A stretch of 64,000 nt of DNA, from assembly GCA_900540385.1 (NCBI GenBank), contig UQFY01000002.1, positions 1 through 64,000 of the forward strand, given 5' to 3'. Numbering within the stretch: position 1 is the stretch's first letter; the number at the start of each line of letters is the position of its first letter. The notes beneath the pieces were generated by a model. The model did no database searches and had not been told where the DNA came from. It saw only the letters and a list, made by a program, of their open reading frames with translations. The translations under genes and the position numbers were made by a program. Below, piece by piece: positions 7,597-16,658 of the stretch. The DNA is from an uncultured Mollicutes bacterium (GTDB lineage: Bacteria; Bacillota_I; Bacilli_A; RFN20; CAG-826).

Positions 7597-9954
7597 ATGT
7601 CTGAAAAAGTCAAAAAACAACTCAATTTATCTGTTCATCAATTGGTGGATTTTTTGCTGCGTGAAGGTGATATTGATAACCGTATCTATAACCAAGAAAC
7701 GATGAATTTAGGCTCTAAAATTCATTCGTCTTTCCAAAAGAAACAAGGAAAATCCTATCTTTCGGAAGTGTTTTTGGAAACCACAGTTGAAAGAAAAGAA
7801 TACTCCATTCATCTTGAAGGACGAGCAGACGGAATCATTATAGGGGATTCAAATCCCATTATTGACGAGATCAAATCTACGGTTTCGCCTTTGGAAGAAT
7901 TTTATAACATCCAAAAGGAGTGGCACTATGGGCAAGCAAAATGCTACGCCTACATGTATTTAAAAAGAGAAAAACTACCTCGGGCTAACATTCGTTTAAC
8001 TTATATTTCTCAACAAGACTTCGATCAACGAATGGTGAAGGAAAGATGCTTCACATTCGAGGAATTGGAAGAGTACGTTTATTCTTTGGTGGATCGGTAT
8101 CTTGATTTTAATAAAAGGGAATCAGAACACATTCATGCTAGAAACATTTCCGCTTCATCGCTTGCTTTTCCTTATCCTGAATTTCGAAAAGGCCAAAGAG
8201 ATTTGGCAAAATATGTATATACAATCGCGAAAAAAGGTGGGATTTTCTTTTTTGAAGCACCCACTGGAATAGGGAAAACCATTTCAACAATTTATCCTGC
8301 GATTAAAAGCTTTGCTAAAACGGACAACCAAAAGATTTTCTATTTAACAGCGAAAACTTCTGGAAGGCAAACTTGTTATGACGCTTTGACAGCCTGTTAC
8401 GAAAAAGGCTTCGTTGGTCGCGATTCCTTGATTGTCGCAAAAGAAAAGATTTGTTTTTCCCCAGGGAAGAATTGCAATCCAGACGATTGCCCTTTCGCCC
8501 GTGATTACTATGGAAAATTACGTAAAATCATCGAAGAAGACAGCCAATACAATCATCGATATAACATTGATACCGTTACGGAAATCGCCAGAAACAATGA
8601 AATTTGTCCTTTCGAACTTCAGTTGGATTTATCTTTGTTAAGCGACATTATAATTTGTGATTACAACTATTTCTTTGATCCTTTGGTTAAACTGGAACGT
8701 TATTTTTCAGATGAAGTGGACTCTTCAAAATATTTTCTTTTAATTGATGAGGCGCATAATTTAGCCACTCGTTCAAAGGACATGTTCAGTGAAACAATTA
8801 CCTTGAGACAAATTCAAGACGCTAAAAGAGAACTTAAAGGAAGCCCACACAACAAAGTAAAACTAGCTTTAGGCAAAATGGCAAAAGCTTTTCTGTCCTT
8901 GCCCATCGAACAAGAGTTCCTGGAAATGGATCAAATAGACGCCGATTTACAAAAAAGTTTAACCAAGTTCCGTGAAACAACCCAAAGCAAAAACGAAGAA
9001 AAAGAAAACGTTATCTTCCCTCAAAAAGTGAAGGAATTATCCAGAAAAGTCTATCGTTTCCTTTTCTTAATGGAAAATTGCAGCCAGAACCTTACGTTAT
9101 ACGTTAGCAAGCATGGCGATAATATTGAACTTCATCTTCAGTCTCTTGATCCATCTCCTTACTTAAAAGAAGATTTGGCAAAAGTCAAAGGAGCCGCCAT
9201 TTTTTCGGCAACATTGTCTCCAATTAGTTATTACATGGAATCGTTATTAGGAAAGAAAGATTACCCTTATTTAGCCTTGCCTTCACCATTTCCGAAAGAG
9301 AATTTTCATTTGATGATTGCTCCGAGTTTGTCTATTCGTTACAAAAACAGAGATAAAACATATGATAAAGTTGCTAGTTATCTAGCGTCTTTTGTTAAAG
9401 GCAAAAAAGGAAATTACTTCATCTATTTTCCATCTTATGAATATCTAAGAAACATACAGGATAAGCTATTTTTTGAGGATGCCGATGTGTTTGTGCAGGA
9501 AAAAGAAATGAGCGATAGGGATAAAGAACTTTTCTTGTCTAGATTTTTACCAAATCCTCAAAAAACGACGATTGGCCTTCTTATTATCGGGGGTTCTTTT
9601 AGCGAAGGGATCGATTTACCGAGCGACAGACTTATTGGAGTGGCCGTAGTTGGGGTTGGTTTGCCTCAAATTTCTAAAGAAACCGATTTAATTCGTGAAT
9701 ATTACGATAAAAAGAACGGTAACGGGTTTCAATTCGCTTACCAAAACCCCGGAATGAATAAAGTTATGCAGGCTGTGGGTCGTCTTATTCGAAGCGAAAA
9801 CGATGTTGGAAGCGCTCTTTTGATTGATGATCGTTATCTCCAGGAGGACTATCATTCTCTTTTTGAAAGATCCTGGCCAGGCTATGAAGTCGTTAATTCT
9901 GAAAAAGACATTGAAGAATCGCTATCTTCTTTCTATCGAAGAAAGAGGAAATAG
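7597..9954 (+). CDS. PD-(D/E)XK nuclease fused to an XPD/DinG-type Fe-S helicase
   Basis: 785 aa. The N-terminal about 170 residues resemble a Cas4/AddB-like nuclease: GRADG, then DEIKS near 90-94, then a GQAKCYAYMY motif. The rest is an XPD/Rad3-type superfamily 2 helicase with Walker A GIGKT (K227), four cysteines suited to a 4Fe-4S cluster (C286, C293, C298, C337), DEAH at 384-387 and a GRLIR motif VI. Likely a 5'-3' DNA helicase-nuclease in repair. Related fusions exist in Firmicutes, usually annotated only as ATP-dependent helicases. It follows fmt by one base and has no clear Shine-Dalgarno, suggesting coupled translation. Confidence 0.82.
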   Translation: MSEKVKKQLNLSVHQLVDFLLREGDIDNRIYNQETMNLGSKIHSSFQKKQGKSYLSEVFLETTVERKEYSIHLEGRADGIIIGDSNPIIDEIKSTVSPLEEFYNIQKEWHYGQAKCYAYMYLKREKLPRANIRLTYISQQDFDQRMVKERCFTFEELEEYVYSLVDRYLDFNKRESEHIHARNISASSLAFPYPEFRKGQRDLAKYVYTIAKKGGIFFFEAPTGIGKTISTIYPAIKSFAKTDNQKIFYLTAKTSGRQTCYDALTACYEKGFVGRDSLIVAKEKICFSPGKNCNPDDCPFARDYYGKLRKIIEEDSQYNHRYNIDTVTEIARNNEICPFELQLDLSLLSDIIICDYNYFFDPLVKLERYFSDEVDSSKYFLLIDEAHNLATRSKDMFSETITLRQIQDAKRELKGSPHNKVKLALGKMAKAFLSLPIEQEFLEMDQIDADLQKSLTKFRETTQSKNEEKENVIFPQKVKELSRKVYRFLFLMENCSQNLTLYVSKHGDNIELHLQSLDPSPYLKEDLAKVKGAAIFSATLSPISYYMESLLGKKDYPYLALPSPFPKENFHLMIAPSLSIRYKNRDKTYDKVASYLASFVKGKKGNYFIYFPSYEYLRNIQDKLFFEDADVFVQEKEMSDRDKELFLSRFLPNPQKTTIGLLIIGGSFSEGIDLPSDRLIGVAVVGVGLPQISKETDLIREYYDKKNGNGFQFAYQNPGMNKVMQAVGRLIRSENDVGSALLIDDRYLQEDYHSLFERSWPGYEVVNSEKDIEESLSSFYRRKRK

Positions 9955-9974
9955 AATATAATCCTTAATTGCTT

Positions 9975-11792
9975 ATGCCTTTTAATCAATCACACATTAG
10001 AAATTTCTCGGTTATCGCCCATATCGATCATGGGAAAAGCACCCTTTGTGACCGCATTCTCGAAGAGACGGGAGCTGTTGAAAAGAGGAACCTCTCCCAA
10101 CAAATGCTTGATAGCATGCCTTTAGAGCAAGAAAGAGGCATCACCATTAAATTGAACGCCGTCACAGTAACTTACAAAGCCAAAAATGGTGAAGAATACA
10201 TTTTCAATTTGATAGACACTCCAGGGCACGTAGACTTTACGTACGAAGTGTCACGTTCTTTGGCTGCTTGTGAAGGTGCTTTACTTTTGGTTGATGCAAC
10301 GCAAGGCGTTCAGGCTCAAACTTTAGCGAATGCTTACTTGGCAATTGATAATGATTTGATGATATTGCCTGTTGTTAATAAAATCGATCTTCCTAGCTCT
10401 GACGTTCCAAACGCTGAGAAAGAAATTGAAGAAAAACTCGGCCTGTCTACTGCTGATATTTCCTTAGTTTCAGCCAAAACAGGGCAAGGCGTTCCAGAAA
10501 TGTTGGAAAGAGTTGTGGAACTCATTCCCGCTCCAGATGGAGATCCAAACGCCCCTTTAAAGGCTTTGATTTTCGACAGTTACTATGATTCTTATCGTGG
10601 TGTTGTCGTTTTAATTCGCATTAAAGAAGGAACCGTTAAAGTTGGCGATGAAATCCTTTTAATGCAGTCGGGGAAAAAATACACTGTTACTGAATTAGGC
10701 ATTCGTACTCCAAAAGAACTCCCTGTGGCTGAACTTGACTCTGGAGAAGTTGGCTACTTATGTGCGACTATTAAAGACATCAAAGATGTTTTCCCAGGAG
10801 AAACCGTTACTTTAGCGTCTAATCCTTCTGAAAAACCCTTGCCAGGTTATCGAAAAATCAATCCAATGGTTTATTGCGGTTTATATCCAGTAGACTCTCA
10901 AAAATATAACGACTTAAAAGAAGCGCTTGCTAAACTTTCGTTGAATGATTCATCCCTCACATATGAGCCTGAATCTTCTGAAGCTTTGGGCTTTGGTTTC
11001 CGTGTTGGTTTCCTTGGCTTATTGCATATGGATGTCATTCAAGAGAGATTAGAAAGAGAATATAACTTGAACCTGATTCTAACGGCGCCATCAGTCAAAT
11101 ATCGAATCAATTTATCCGATGGAACATCAAAGATGATTGATAATCCTTCCGAAATGCCAGATGCTTCGAAAATAAAATCTATCGAAGAGCCTTTTGTGGA
11201 TGCGGAAATCATGACTCCAAAGGAATTTGTTGGGCCGATTATGCAACTTTGTCAAGAAAGAAGGGGAATTTATCAAGACCTCATCTATTTTGATGATACG
11301 CGACAAGTGGTGAAATATTCTCTTCCTTTGAGTGAAATCATTTTTAATTTCTTCGATAAACTTAAATCCATTTCCAAAGGATATGCGTCTTTAGATTACC
11401 AAGTTGAAGGTTATCATCCTAGCGAACTTTCCAAAATGGACATTCTTTTAAATGGCGATAAAATCGACGCTTTATCTTGCATTGTTTACAGGCCCTTTGC
11501 TTATGATAGGGGGATCAAAATCGTTTCTCGTTTAAAAGATATTATCCCTAAGCAACAATTTGAAGTTCCGGTTCAAGCTGCAATTGGTGGAAAAGTGATT
11601 GCTCGCTCGACTATTAAATCGGTTCGTAAAGACGTCTTAGCAAAATGCTATGGCGGTGATATTTCTCGTAAAAAGAAATTGCTCGAAAAACAAAAAGAAG
11701 GCAAAAAGAGAATGAAACAGATTGGTTCTGTGGAAGTCCCTCAGGAAGCGTTCATGGCTGTTTTATCACTAGATGACGAAGAAAAAAACTAA
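9975..11792 (+). CDS. lepA: Elongation factor 4 (LepA)
   Basis: Translational GTPase with AHIDHGKST (G1), DTPGHVDF (G3) and NKIDLP (G4), the EF-G-like domains and the LepA-specific basic C-terminus. It acts on stalled or back-translocated ribosomes and in 30S biogenesis. The ATG at 9975 gives the standard N-terminus. A TTG two codons upstream (9969) is also possible, since TATAAT at 9957-9962 ends exactly 6 nt before it. No Shine-Dalgarno is present either way, so a leaderless or near-leaderless mRNA is likely. Confidence 0.95.
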   Translation: MPFNQSHIRNFSVIAHIDHGKSTLCDRILEETGAVEKRNLSQQMLDSMPLEQERGITIKLNAVTVTYKAKNGEEYIFNLIDTPGHVDFTYEVSRSLAACEGALLLVDATQGVQAQTLANAYLAIDNDLMILPVVNKIDLPSSDVPNAEKEIEEKLGLSTADISLVSAKTGQGVPEMLERVVELIPAPDGDPNAPLKALIFDSYYDSYRGVVVLIRIKEGTVKVGDEILLMQSGKKYTVTELGIRTPKELPVAELDSGEVGYLCATIKDIKDVFPGETVTLASNPSEKPLPGYRKINPMVYCGLYPVDSQKYNDLKEALAKLSLNDSSLTYEPESSEALGFGFRVGFLGLLHMDVIQERLEREYNLNLILTAPSVKYRINLSDGTSKMIDNPSEMPDASKIKSIEEPFVDAEIMTPKEFVGPIMQLCQERRGIYQDLIYFDDTRQVVKYSLPLSEIIFNFFDKLKSISKGYASLDYQVEGYHPSELSKMDILLNGDKIDALSCIVYRPFAYDRGIKIVSRLKDIIPKQQFEVPVQAAIGGKVIARSTIKSVRKDVLAKCYGGDISRKKKLLEKQKEGKKRMKQIGSVEVPQEAFMAVLSLDDEEKN

Positions 11793-11835
11793 GGATATTT
11801 ACGGATTTTTTGATTTCTTATTAGTAGTTTTCTAG

Positions 11836-11864
11836 TTGCTTTGAATATTTACGTTTTTTATAAT
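11836..11864 (+). promoter_or_regulatory. Sigma-A type promoter for the Fic-like gene
   Basis: TTGCTT (11836-11841), a 17-nt spacer and TATAAT (11859-11864). The expected start point is only about 2-4 nt before the ATG at 11874, so the mRNA would have almost no leader. No Shine-Dalgarno is present. Confidence 0.6.
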
Positions 11865-11873
11865 TAGGGCAAT

Positions 11874-13442
11874 ATGAATAATCCAACGCCAATTGCAATT
11901 CGTTATACAGATGAAATCTATGCTACACCAGCACAGGTTGGGAAAAGCCTCCACATGGTCGTCTATGACGATTTTTGGAAGCAAATATTGGCATATCGTG
12001 AAGATAATAAAGTGGTGTTACCCTTTGGGAAAATTAAAGGCCAACCCTTTTATTTCACTTTAACCCAGCCAATTCGCATCAAAATTCAAAACTTTGAGCA
12101 TAAGATAAAAGACTTCTTGTCTTTTTCCCGTAGCATGTTGCTTTCGAAAGAAAAAGAAGCCAGAAACATTTTGCTTTCTCCTCTTCTTAAAGAAGGAGCG
12201 ATTTTAGAAAAGTCAAATATCAACGACCTTTCAATCAAAATGCTACTCAATTCTCTTTATAAAGAAAGCGATAACAATCACACCTCAGTCGTAAATTACC
12301 TTACTTCTTTGGATTATTATTTAGCACAAACTCCATCAGCTCCAAACGACGATTTCCTTGCCGGAGCTTACCAAAAGGTCCTTGGCCAAGAAGAATTAAT
12401 GGATTTCTATCGTGAGAAGGATTTTGACAAAAAGGTTGAACATTTGGCATACATTCGTGATCCTGACTATCCATACGCTCCTCATGATTTAGTTGAAGAT
12501 TCGATGGAAGGGCTTGTTGGATGGCTAGAAAGCGATGATTTCACGCCTGCTTTTGTCCATTCTTTTATCGCTGCATATTATCTTTTTTACATTAAGCCAT
12601 TTGGCCAAAGAAATTCGCTTATGGCTTCTCTTTTAGCGAAAGAAGTTATTGCTGAAGATACCGGTCTAAGCGAGGCTTTTGCTTTACCATTTGAACTTCT
12701 TTTAAAAGATTCTTTCAGGAATTCTGACGCTTATAAAGAAAGTAAAGCCCGTTGTGACATGACTTACGCTCTTTTCGAAGCGATTAATGTTTTTTCTCTT
12801 TATTTAGATAACGTCACAGAACAATTGAAAAATCTTCGTATCTCGCAATATAAAGATGAATATTCCGTTTTGGGCGATGAAGAAAAAAAGATTGCGGAGC
12901 AAATTCAACTTAAGGAAGAGACTAAAGAACCGACTCAATTGTCTTTCTTAGATGCAGAAGAAACGGAAAAGGAAGAAAAAGAAGAGATTACTTTCCAAAA
13001 AAAAACTGAAGTAACGCCATCTTCGGAGCCTTCTCTCCAAAATAATAAAGAAGTAACGAACATCCAAACGGTTCCTCTTTCTCAAAACAAAGTTCCGGAA
13101 AAAGAAGAAACAAACGAAGAAAAGGCGAAAGTTCCCGTTATTCCTTCTCTTACGAATGGCAATGTTCCTTCATCAAAAGATTCTCTTTCCAAATCAGAGA
13201 TTAAAGATTATATTCGTTATTTGTTGGAAACAAATCCAAACTTGAATAAAAAACAAGCAACATTCTTAGCAAATCATTGTACACCTGGAAGATTCTATAC
13301 AATCCAGCAATTCAAAGATTTCGCCTCTTGCGTTTATGAAACCGCTAGAACATCTATGGATAAATTAGCTCAAGAAGGCTACTACGAAAAGCTTCAATTC
13401 AAGAACAAATTCGTATATTCCCCAGTAAAGAAAGGAAAATAA
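11874..13442 (+). CDS. Degenerate Fic-fold protein with C-terminal winged helix
   Basis: 522 aa. Residues about 150-300 look like a Fic domain: the Y.P....V...M..L..W pattern leads to FYIKPFGQRNSLM near residue 240, where active Fic enzymes have HPFxxGNGRxxR. The catalytic His and the Gly/Arg anion-binding residues are missing, so AMP-transfer activity is unlikely. A low-complexity acidic linker (about 330-435, rich in E, K, S) connects to a C-terminal winged-helix-like domain (about 440-520) of the kind often attached to Fic proteins. It has its own promoter and is followed after 4 nt by a small membrane protein gene. A regulatory DNA-binding role is a guess. Confidence 0.55.
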   Translation: MNNPTPIAIRYTDEIYATPAQVGKSLHMVVYDDFWKQILAYREDNKVVLPFGKIKGQPFYFTLTQPIRIKIQNFEHKIKDFLSFSRSMLLSKEKEARNILLSPLLKEGAILEKSNINDLSIKMLLNSLYKESDNNHTSVVNYLTSLDYYLAQTPSAPNDDFLAGAYQKVLGQEELMDFYREKDFDKKVEHLAYIRDPDYPYAPHDLVEDSMEGLVGWLESDDFTPAFVHSFIAAYYLFYIKPFGQRNSLMASLLAKEVIAEDTGLSEAFALPFELLLKDSFRNSDAYKESKARCDMTYALFEAINVFSLYLDNVTEQLKNLRISQYKDEYSVLGDEEKKIAEQIQLKEETKEPTQLSFLDAEETEKEEKEEITFQKKTEVTPSSEPSLQNNKEVTNIQTVPLSQNKVPEKEETNEEKAKVPVIPSLTNGNVPSSKDSLSKSEIKDYIRYLLETNPNLNKKQATFLANHCTPGRFYTIQQFKDFASCVYETARTSMDKLAQEGYYEKLQFKNKFVYSPVKKGK

Positions 13443-13446
13443 TATT

Positions 13447-13809
13447 ATGAAAGTTGTGATTTTAAGTGGAATGCCAGGATGGTTGATCCCTCTTGTGCTT
13501 TTGGCTATTTTTGCCGTAATTGCATTAGGCGTCTTTTTAATCCGTAAATACGCAAAACCTTTTAAAAACGATGAAAAACCAAAAAGCGACAAAGAAATTG
13601 CCGAAGAAGAGGTTCAACGTTTAACCAAAGAATTAGACGAAGAAGAATACGAAGCCGCTAAAGAAAGAAAAAAGAAAAAAGAAGGCAAACCAACCGAAGA
13701 AGAAGCTCGTGAAGAAGAACTCAATCGTATGACTCGTCCAGTTGAAGACGAAAAGATCGCCAAAGAAATGGAAGAATACGACGAAAACGAGAAAAAAGAT
13801 AATCAATAA
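13447..13809 (+). CDS. Small membrane-anchored highly charged protein, unknown function
   Basis: 120 aa with one N-terminal membrane helix (about residues 11-32) followed by a cytoplasmic-type tail made almost wholly of Glu, Lys, Asp and Arg, predicted to form long helices or coiled coil. No known domain recognised. Purine-rich AAAGGAAAA provides a Shine-Dalgarno. It lies 4 nt after the Fic-like gene and 2 nt before hemW, so it is probably in their transcript. Codon use appears ordinary, supporting a real gene. Confidence 0.65.
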   Translation: MKVVILSGMPGWLIPLVLLAIFAVIALGVFLIRKYAKPFKNDEKPKSDKEIAEEEVQRLTKELDEEEYEAAKERKKKKEGKPTEEEAREEELNRMTRPVEDEKIAKEMEEYDENEKKDNQ

Positions 13810-13811
13810 TC

Positions 13812-14912
13812 GTGATATCCTCACTTTACATTCACATACCTTTTTGCGCCCATATTTGCGCTTATTGTGACTTCTCAAAAGTCCTCTATGACGAGAATTG
13901 GGCTTTTTCTTATATCGAAGAGCTAAAGAAAGAAGTTTGTTCTTATTCTTTGCAAAAGAATCAATTGGAGACCATATATATTGGCGGAGGAACGCCTACT
14001 TGCTTGAAGAAAGAACTTTTGAAAGAGCTTCTTTCTTTTTTACGTCCTTATTTAAAAGCAGATGGCGAATTCACGATTGAAGGAAATCCAGAAGATATCA
14101 CCGATGAGCTATTAGCGATCCTGAAAGAAGGAGGAATAAACCGTCTCTCTTTAGGGATGGAATCATCAAGCAAAAAATATTTAGCTTTGATGGGAAGAAA
14201 GCATTCCTACCAAGATGTTAAAAATGCAGTGGAACTGATTAAAAAATGGGGATTCGAGAATATCTCAGTGGATTTGATTTACGCCCTTCCAGGCGAAAAA
14301 TTAAGCGATCTTAAAGAAGATATTGCTGCAATGTTGGCCTTAAATATCCCTCATCTATCCGCTTATTCATTAACTATTAATCCAGGAACCTCTTTCTATA
14401 ATAAAGGATTTAAGGAAATGGATGATTCTTTAGAAGCGGATATGTATGACTTATTGCTGTCTTCCTTCCGAAAAGCTGGATATGAAAGATATGAAGTTAG
14501 TAACTTTGCCAAACCATCCTTTTATTCAAGACATAATTTAACTTATTGGCATGACGACGAATATTACGGCTGTGGTTTAGGCGCATCAGGATACGTTAAT
14601 GGAATTCGTTATACAAATACTCGTTCTTTAAGCATCTATTTAAAGGGAAAATATCGAGCAGAAGAAGAAAAATTAAGTGTTGAGAGTCAATTAGAAGACT
14701 TCTTTTTAACAAATCTGCGTTTAAAAACTGGCTTTACGAAGAAATCCTTTGAAATGCGCTTTGGATATCCTTTTTTCGCAAAATTTAGCACTCCGTTTTT
14801 GAAACTTCAGAAAGATGGATTAATTCAAGAAAACTCCGATTCTATCTTTGTTTCTGATAAGGGAATGTTGTTATTGGATCGCGTTCTTGTAGAACTTTTT
14901 GGAAAAATCTAG
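13812..14912 (+). CDS. hemW: HemW-like radical SAM protein
   Basis: 366 aa of the HemN/HemW family with the radical SAM motif CAHICAYC near the N-terminus, the GGGTPT motif and the C-terminal HemN domain. It lacks the features needed for true coproporphyrinogen oxidase and matches HemW, a heme chaperone. It sits between lepA and hrcA as in Bacillus. Start GTG at 13812 with no Shine-Dalgarno; GATAAT at 13798-13803 ends 8 nt before it. Its stop codon lies inside the CIRCE element of hrcA. Confidence 0.9.
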   Translation: MISSLYIHIPFCAHICAYCDFSKVLYDENWAFSYIEELKKEVCSYSLQKNQLETIYIGGGTPTCLKKELLKELLSFLRPYLKADGEFTIEGNPEDITDELLAILKEGGINRLSLGMESSSKKYLALMGRKHSYQDVKNAVELIKKWGFENISVDLIYALPGEKLSDLKEDIAAMLALNIPHLSAYSLTINPGTSFYNKGFKEMDDSLEADMYDLLLSSFRKAGYERYEVSNFAKPSFYSRHNLTYWHDDEYYGCGLGASGYVNGIRYTNTRSLSIYLKGKYRAEEEKLSVESQLEDFFLTNLRLKTGFTKKSFEMRFGYPFFAKFSTPFLKLQKDGLIQENSDSIFVSDKGMLLLDRVLVELFGKI

Positions 14913-14935
14913 CACTAATTAGTTGACAGTGCTAA
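14909..14935 (+). promoter_or_regulatory. CIRCE operator (HrcA binding site)
   Basis: Inverted repeat CTAGCACTA, 9-nt spacer, CAGTGCTAA, against the consensus TTAGCACTC-N9-GAGTGCTAA. It covers the -35 hexamer of the hrcA promoter, so HrcA binding would block RNA polymerase. The left arm overlaps the hemW stop codon. This predicts heat-inducible autoregulation of hrcA-grpE-dnaK-dnaJ. Confidence 0.92.
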
Positions 14936-14950
14936 ATCTACCTCTATAAT
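14923..14950 (+). promoter_or_regulatory. Sigma-A promoter of the hrcA operon
   Basis: TTGACA (14923-14928), 16-nt spacer, TATAAT (14945-14950). The leader then forms a hairpin with arms near 14952-14962 and 14968-14975 (GCACC / GGTGC core) before the Shine-Dalgarno AGAGGAG. Confidence 0.9.
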
Positions 14951-14994
14951 AGTCGTAGCACCCAAGAGGTGCGACTGCTAAAGAGGAGACGAAA

Positions 14995-16095
14995 ATGACA
15001 AGACGTGATGAAATTCTAAAATTAATCGTCGAACATTTCATCAAGACGGCAGAACCGGTGGGCTCAAAAACCTTACAACAGGAATACCATCTCGAAGTTT
15101 CCACGGCAACCATCCGTAACGAAATGAATGCACTTGAGAATGATGGGTATCTAGAAAAGACACACACATCCTCCGGACGCGTTCCTTCCGAAAAAGGATA
15201 TTCGTATTATGTTGCTAATCTCCGTTCCGGAAGCGTGGATGAAAGAGCAAAAAATGCCCTTCAAACTGTGCTTTCCGAAAGAACAAAATCAGTGGAAGAA
15301 GTCATTAAGGAAAGTTGCGAAATTCTTTCCCAAATGACAAACCTCGCCTCTGTAGTAGTGGGCAATTCCTTAGAAGAGGAACATCTTGTTTCCATTAGCA
15401 TAGTTCCAATCGGTGGAAATACCGCAACAGCGTTATTTGTTACTGATAAAGGATACGTTGAAAACAAAACGTTCGTTCTTGATAAAAATGTAAGCCTTAA
15501 TGATGTTGTAAAGACCATCAAAGTCTTAAACGACCGTCTTTCTGGAACTCCTGTAAACGAAGTTGTCACTAAGATGGAGGCAATGCGTCCAGCTCTTACC
15601 GATTACATGATTGGACAAGAACTCGTTTATCAAGCCGTTCTAAGCGTATTTGCTGCCTTTGCCACGTCCCGTATGGAATTCTATGGCAAAGATCAATTGT
15701 TTCAACAGCCGGAATTTGCTAATGATGCAGCCAAATTGCGAGAGCTGATGAAATTCTTGGATAATCCTGATAACTTGCATAAAGTTCTAGAAAAAGGACA
15801 AACGAAGAACGGAATCACAATCACAATAGGTTCAGGCAATTCTGGGCGATTGAAAGATGAATTAGCCCTCGTTTCAGCGAACATCGATGTTCCTGGCGAT
15901 AAAGGCGCAACCCTTTCTCTCGTAGGCCCTGCAAGAATGGACTACGACAAAGTTGTTGCAACCTTGCAATACTTCGCCAAGGCGCTTGATGCTTACTTCC
16001 AACAAGGCTCCGGGGAGGATGAAGAATGGAACAAACCGAAGAAAGACGAGACAACACTCAAGAAAACGACCAAAAGAAAGGCCAAGACGAAATGA
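14995..16095 (+). CDS. hrcA: Heat-inducible transcription repressor HrcA
   Basis: Represses class I heat-shock genes by binding CIRCE; its folding depends on chaperonin. It has an N-terminal winged helix (residues 1-70, with STATIRNEM and SSGRVPS) and the GAF-like HrcA domain. At 366 aa it is somewhat longer than usual because of a Lys/Glu-rich C-terminal tail of about 25 residues. That tail is encoded over the start of grpE in another frame (70-nt overlap). The CIRCE just upstream shows autoregulation. Confidence 0.95.
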   Translation: MTRRDEILKLIVEHFIKTAEPVGSKTLQQEYHLEVSTATIRNEMNALENDGYLEKTHTSSGRVPSEKGYSYYVANLRSGSVDERAKNALQTVLSERTKSVEEVIKESCEILSQMTNLASVVVGNSLEEEHLVSISIVPIGGNTATALFVTDKGYVENKTFVLDKNVSLNDVVKTIKVLNDRLSGTPVNEVVTKMEAMRPALTDYMIGQELVYQAVLSVFAAFATSRMEFYGKDQLFQQPEFANDAAKLRELMKFLDNPDNLHKVLEKGQTKNGITITIGSGNSGRLKDELALVSANIDVPGDKGATLSLVGPARMDYDKVVATLQYFAKALDAYFQQGSGEDEEWNKPKKDETTLKKTTKRKAKTK

Positions 16096-16643
16096 AGCAT
16101 GATAAGAAAAATCCTACAGAAGAACTAGAAGAAAAGTTAAAGCATGCCGAAGAAGAGGCCTTTAATTGGAAAAACAAATATTATATGGAGCTTGCGGATG
16201 TGCAAAATCTCCGCAAGAGCTTAGAAGAAGATCATCGTAATGCTCTCCGTTATCGTTCGGAAGGCTTCCTCGAGAATCTTCTACCAGCTTTAGATGGGTT
16301 CTACTTAGCCTTAAGCTCGCCAGTAACAAGCCAAGAAGCTAAGAACTATCAACAAGGATTCATCTACATCTATAATCAGATTCAAAACGCTCTTACTTCA
16401 GAAGGAGTTGGTGAAATTCTTCCAAAAGAAGGCGATGAATTCGATGCTCATACGATGAACGCCATCGATGTAGTGGATGGAGACGAGAAAACGGATGGAA
16501 AAGTCGCTTTCGTCTTCTCGAAAGGCTACAAACTTCACGAAAAGCTCATTCGACCAGCAAACGTGAAAGTTTACAAAATGAAAACGGCCGAGAAACAGGA
16601 AGAAGATAAAAAATCCGATTCCAACGAAGCAAATAAAGCTTAA
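16026..16643 (+). CDS. grpE: Nucleotide exchange factor GrpE
   Basis: Co-chaperone that releases ADP from DnaK. Long N-terminal charged coiled coil, then the GrpE core (NLRKSLEED, LLPALDGF, and a C-terminal beta-domain). Two starts are possible. The ATG at 16026 has a strong Shine-Dalgarno (GGGGAGG at 16012-16018) but overlaps hrcA by 70 nt. The ATG at 16092 overlaps the hrcA stop in ATGA and would give a 183-aa protein. I prefer 16026 because of the ribosome site. Confidence 0.9.
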   Translation: MEQTEERRDNTQENDQKKGQDEMKHDKKNPTEELEEKLKHAEEEAFNWKNKYYMELADVQNLRKSLEEDHRNALRYRSEGFLENLLPALDGFYLALSSPVTSQEAKNYQQGFIYIYNQIQNALTSEGVGEILPKEGDEFDAHTMNAIDVVDGDEKTDGKVAFVFSKGYKLHEKLIRPANVKVYKMKTAEKQEEDKKSDSNEANKA

Positions 16644-16658
16644 GGAGATTAAACTATT

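Noticed and set aside
11793..11860. Direct repeat ATATTTACG...TTTTTT after lepA
   Set aside because: Short, T-rich and only two copies; probably chance.
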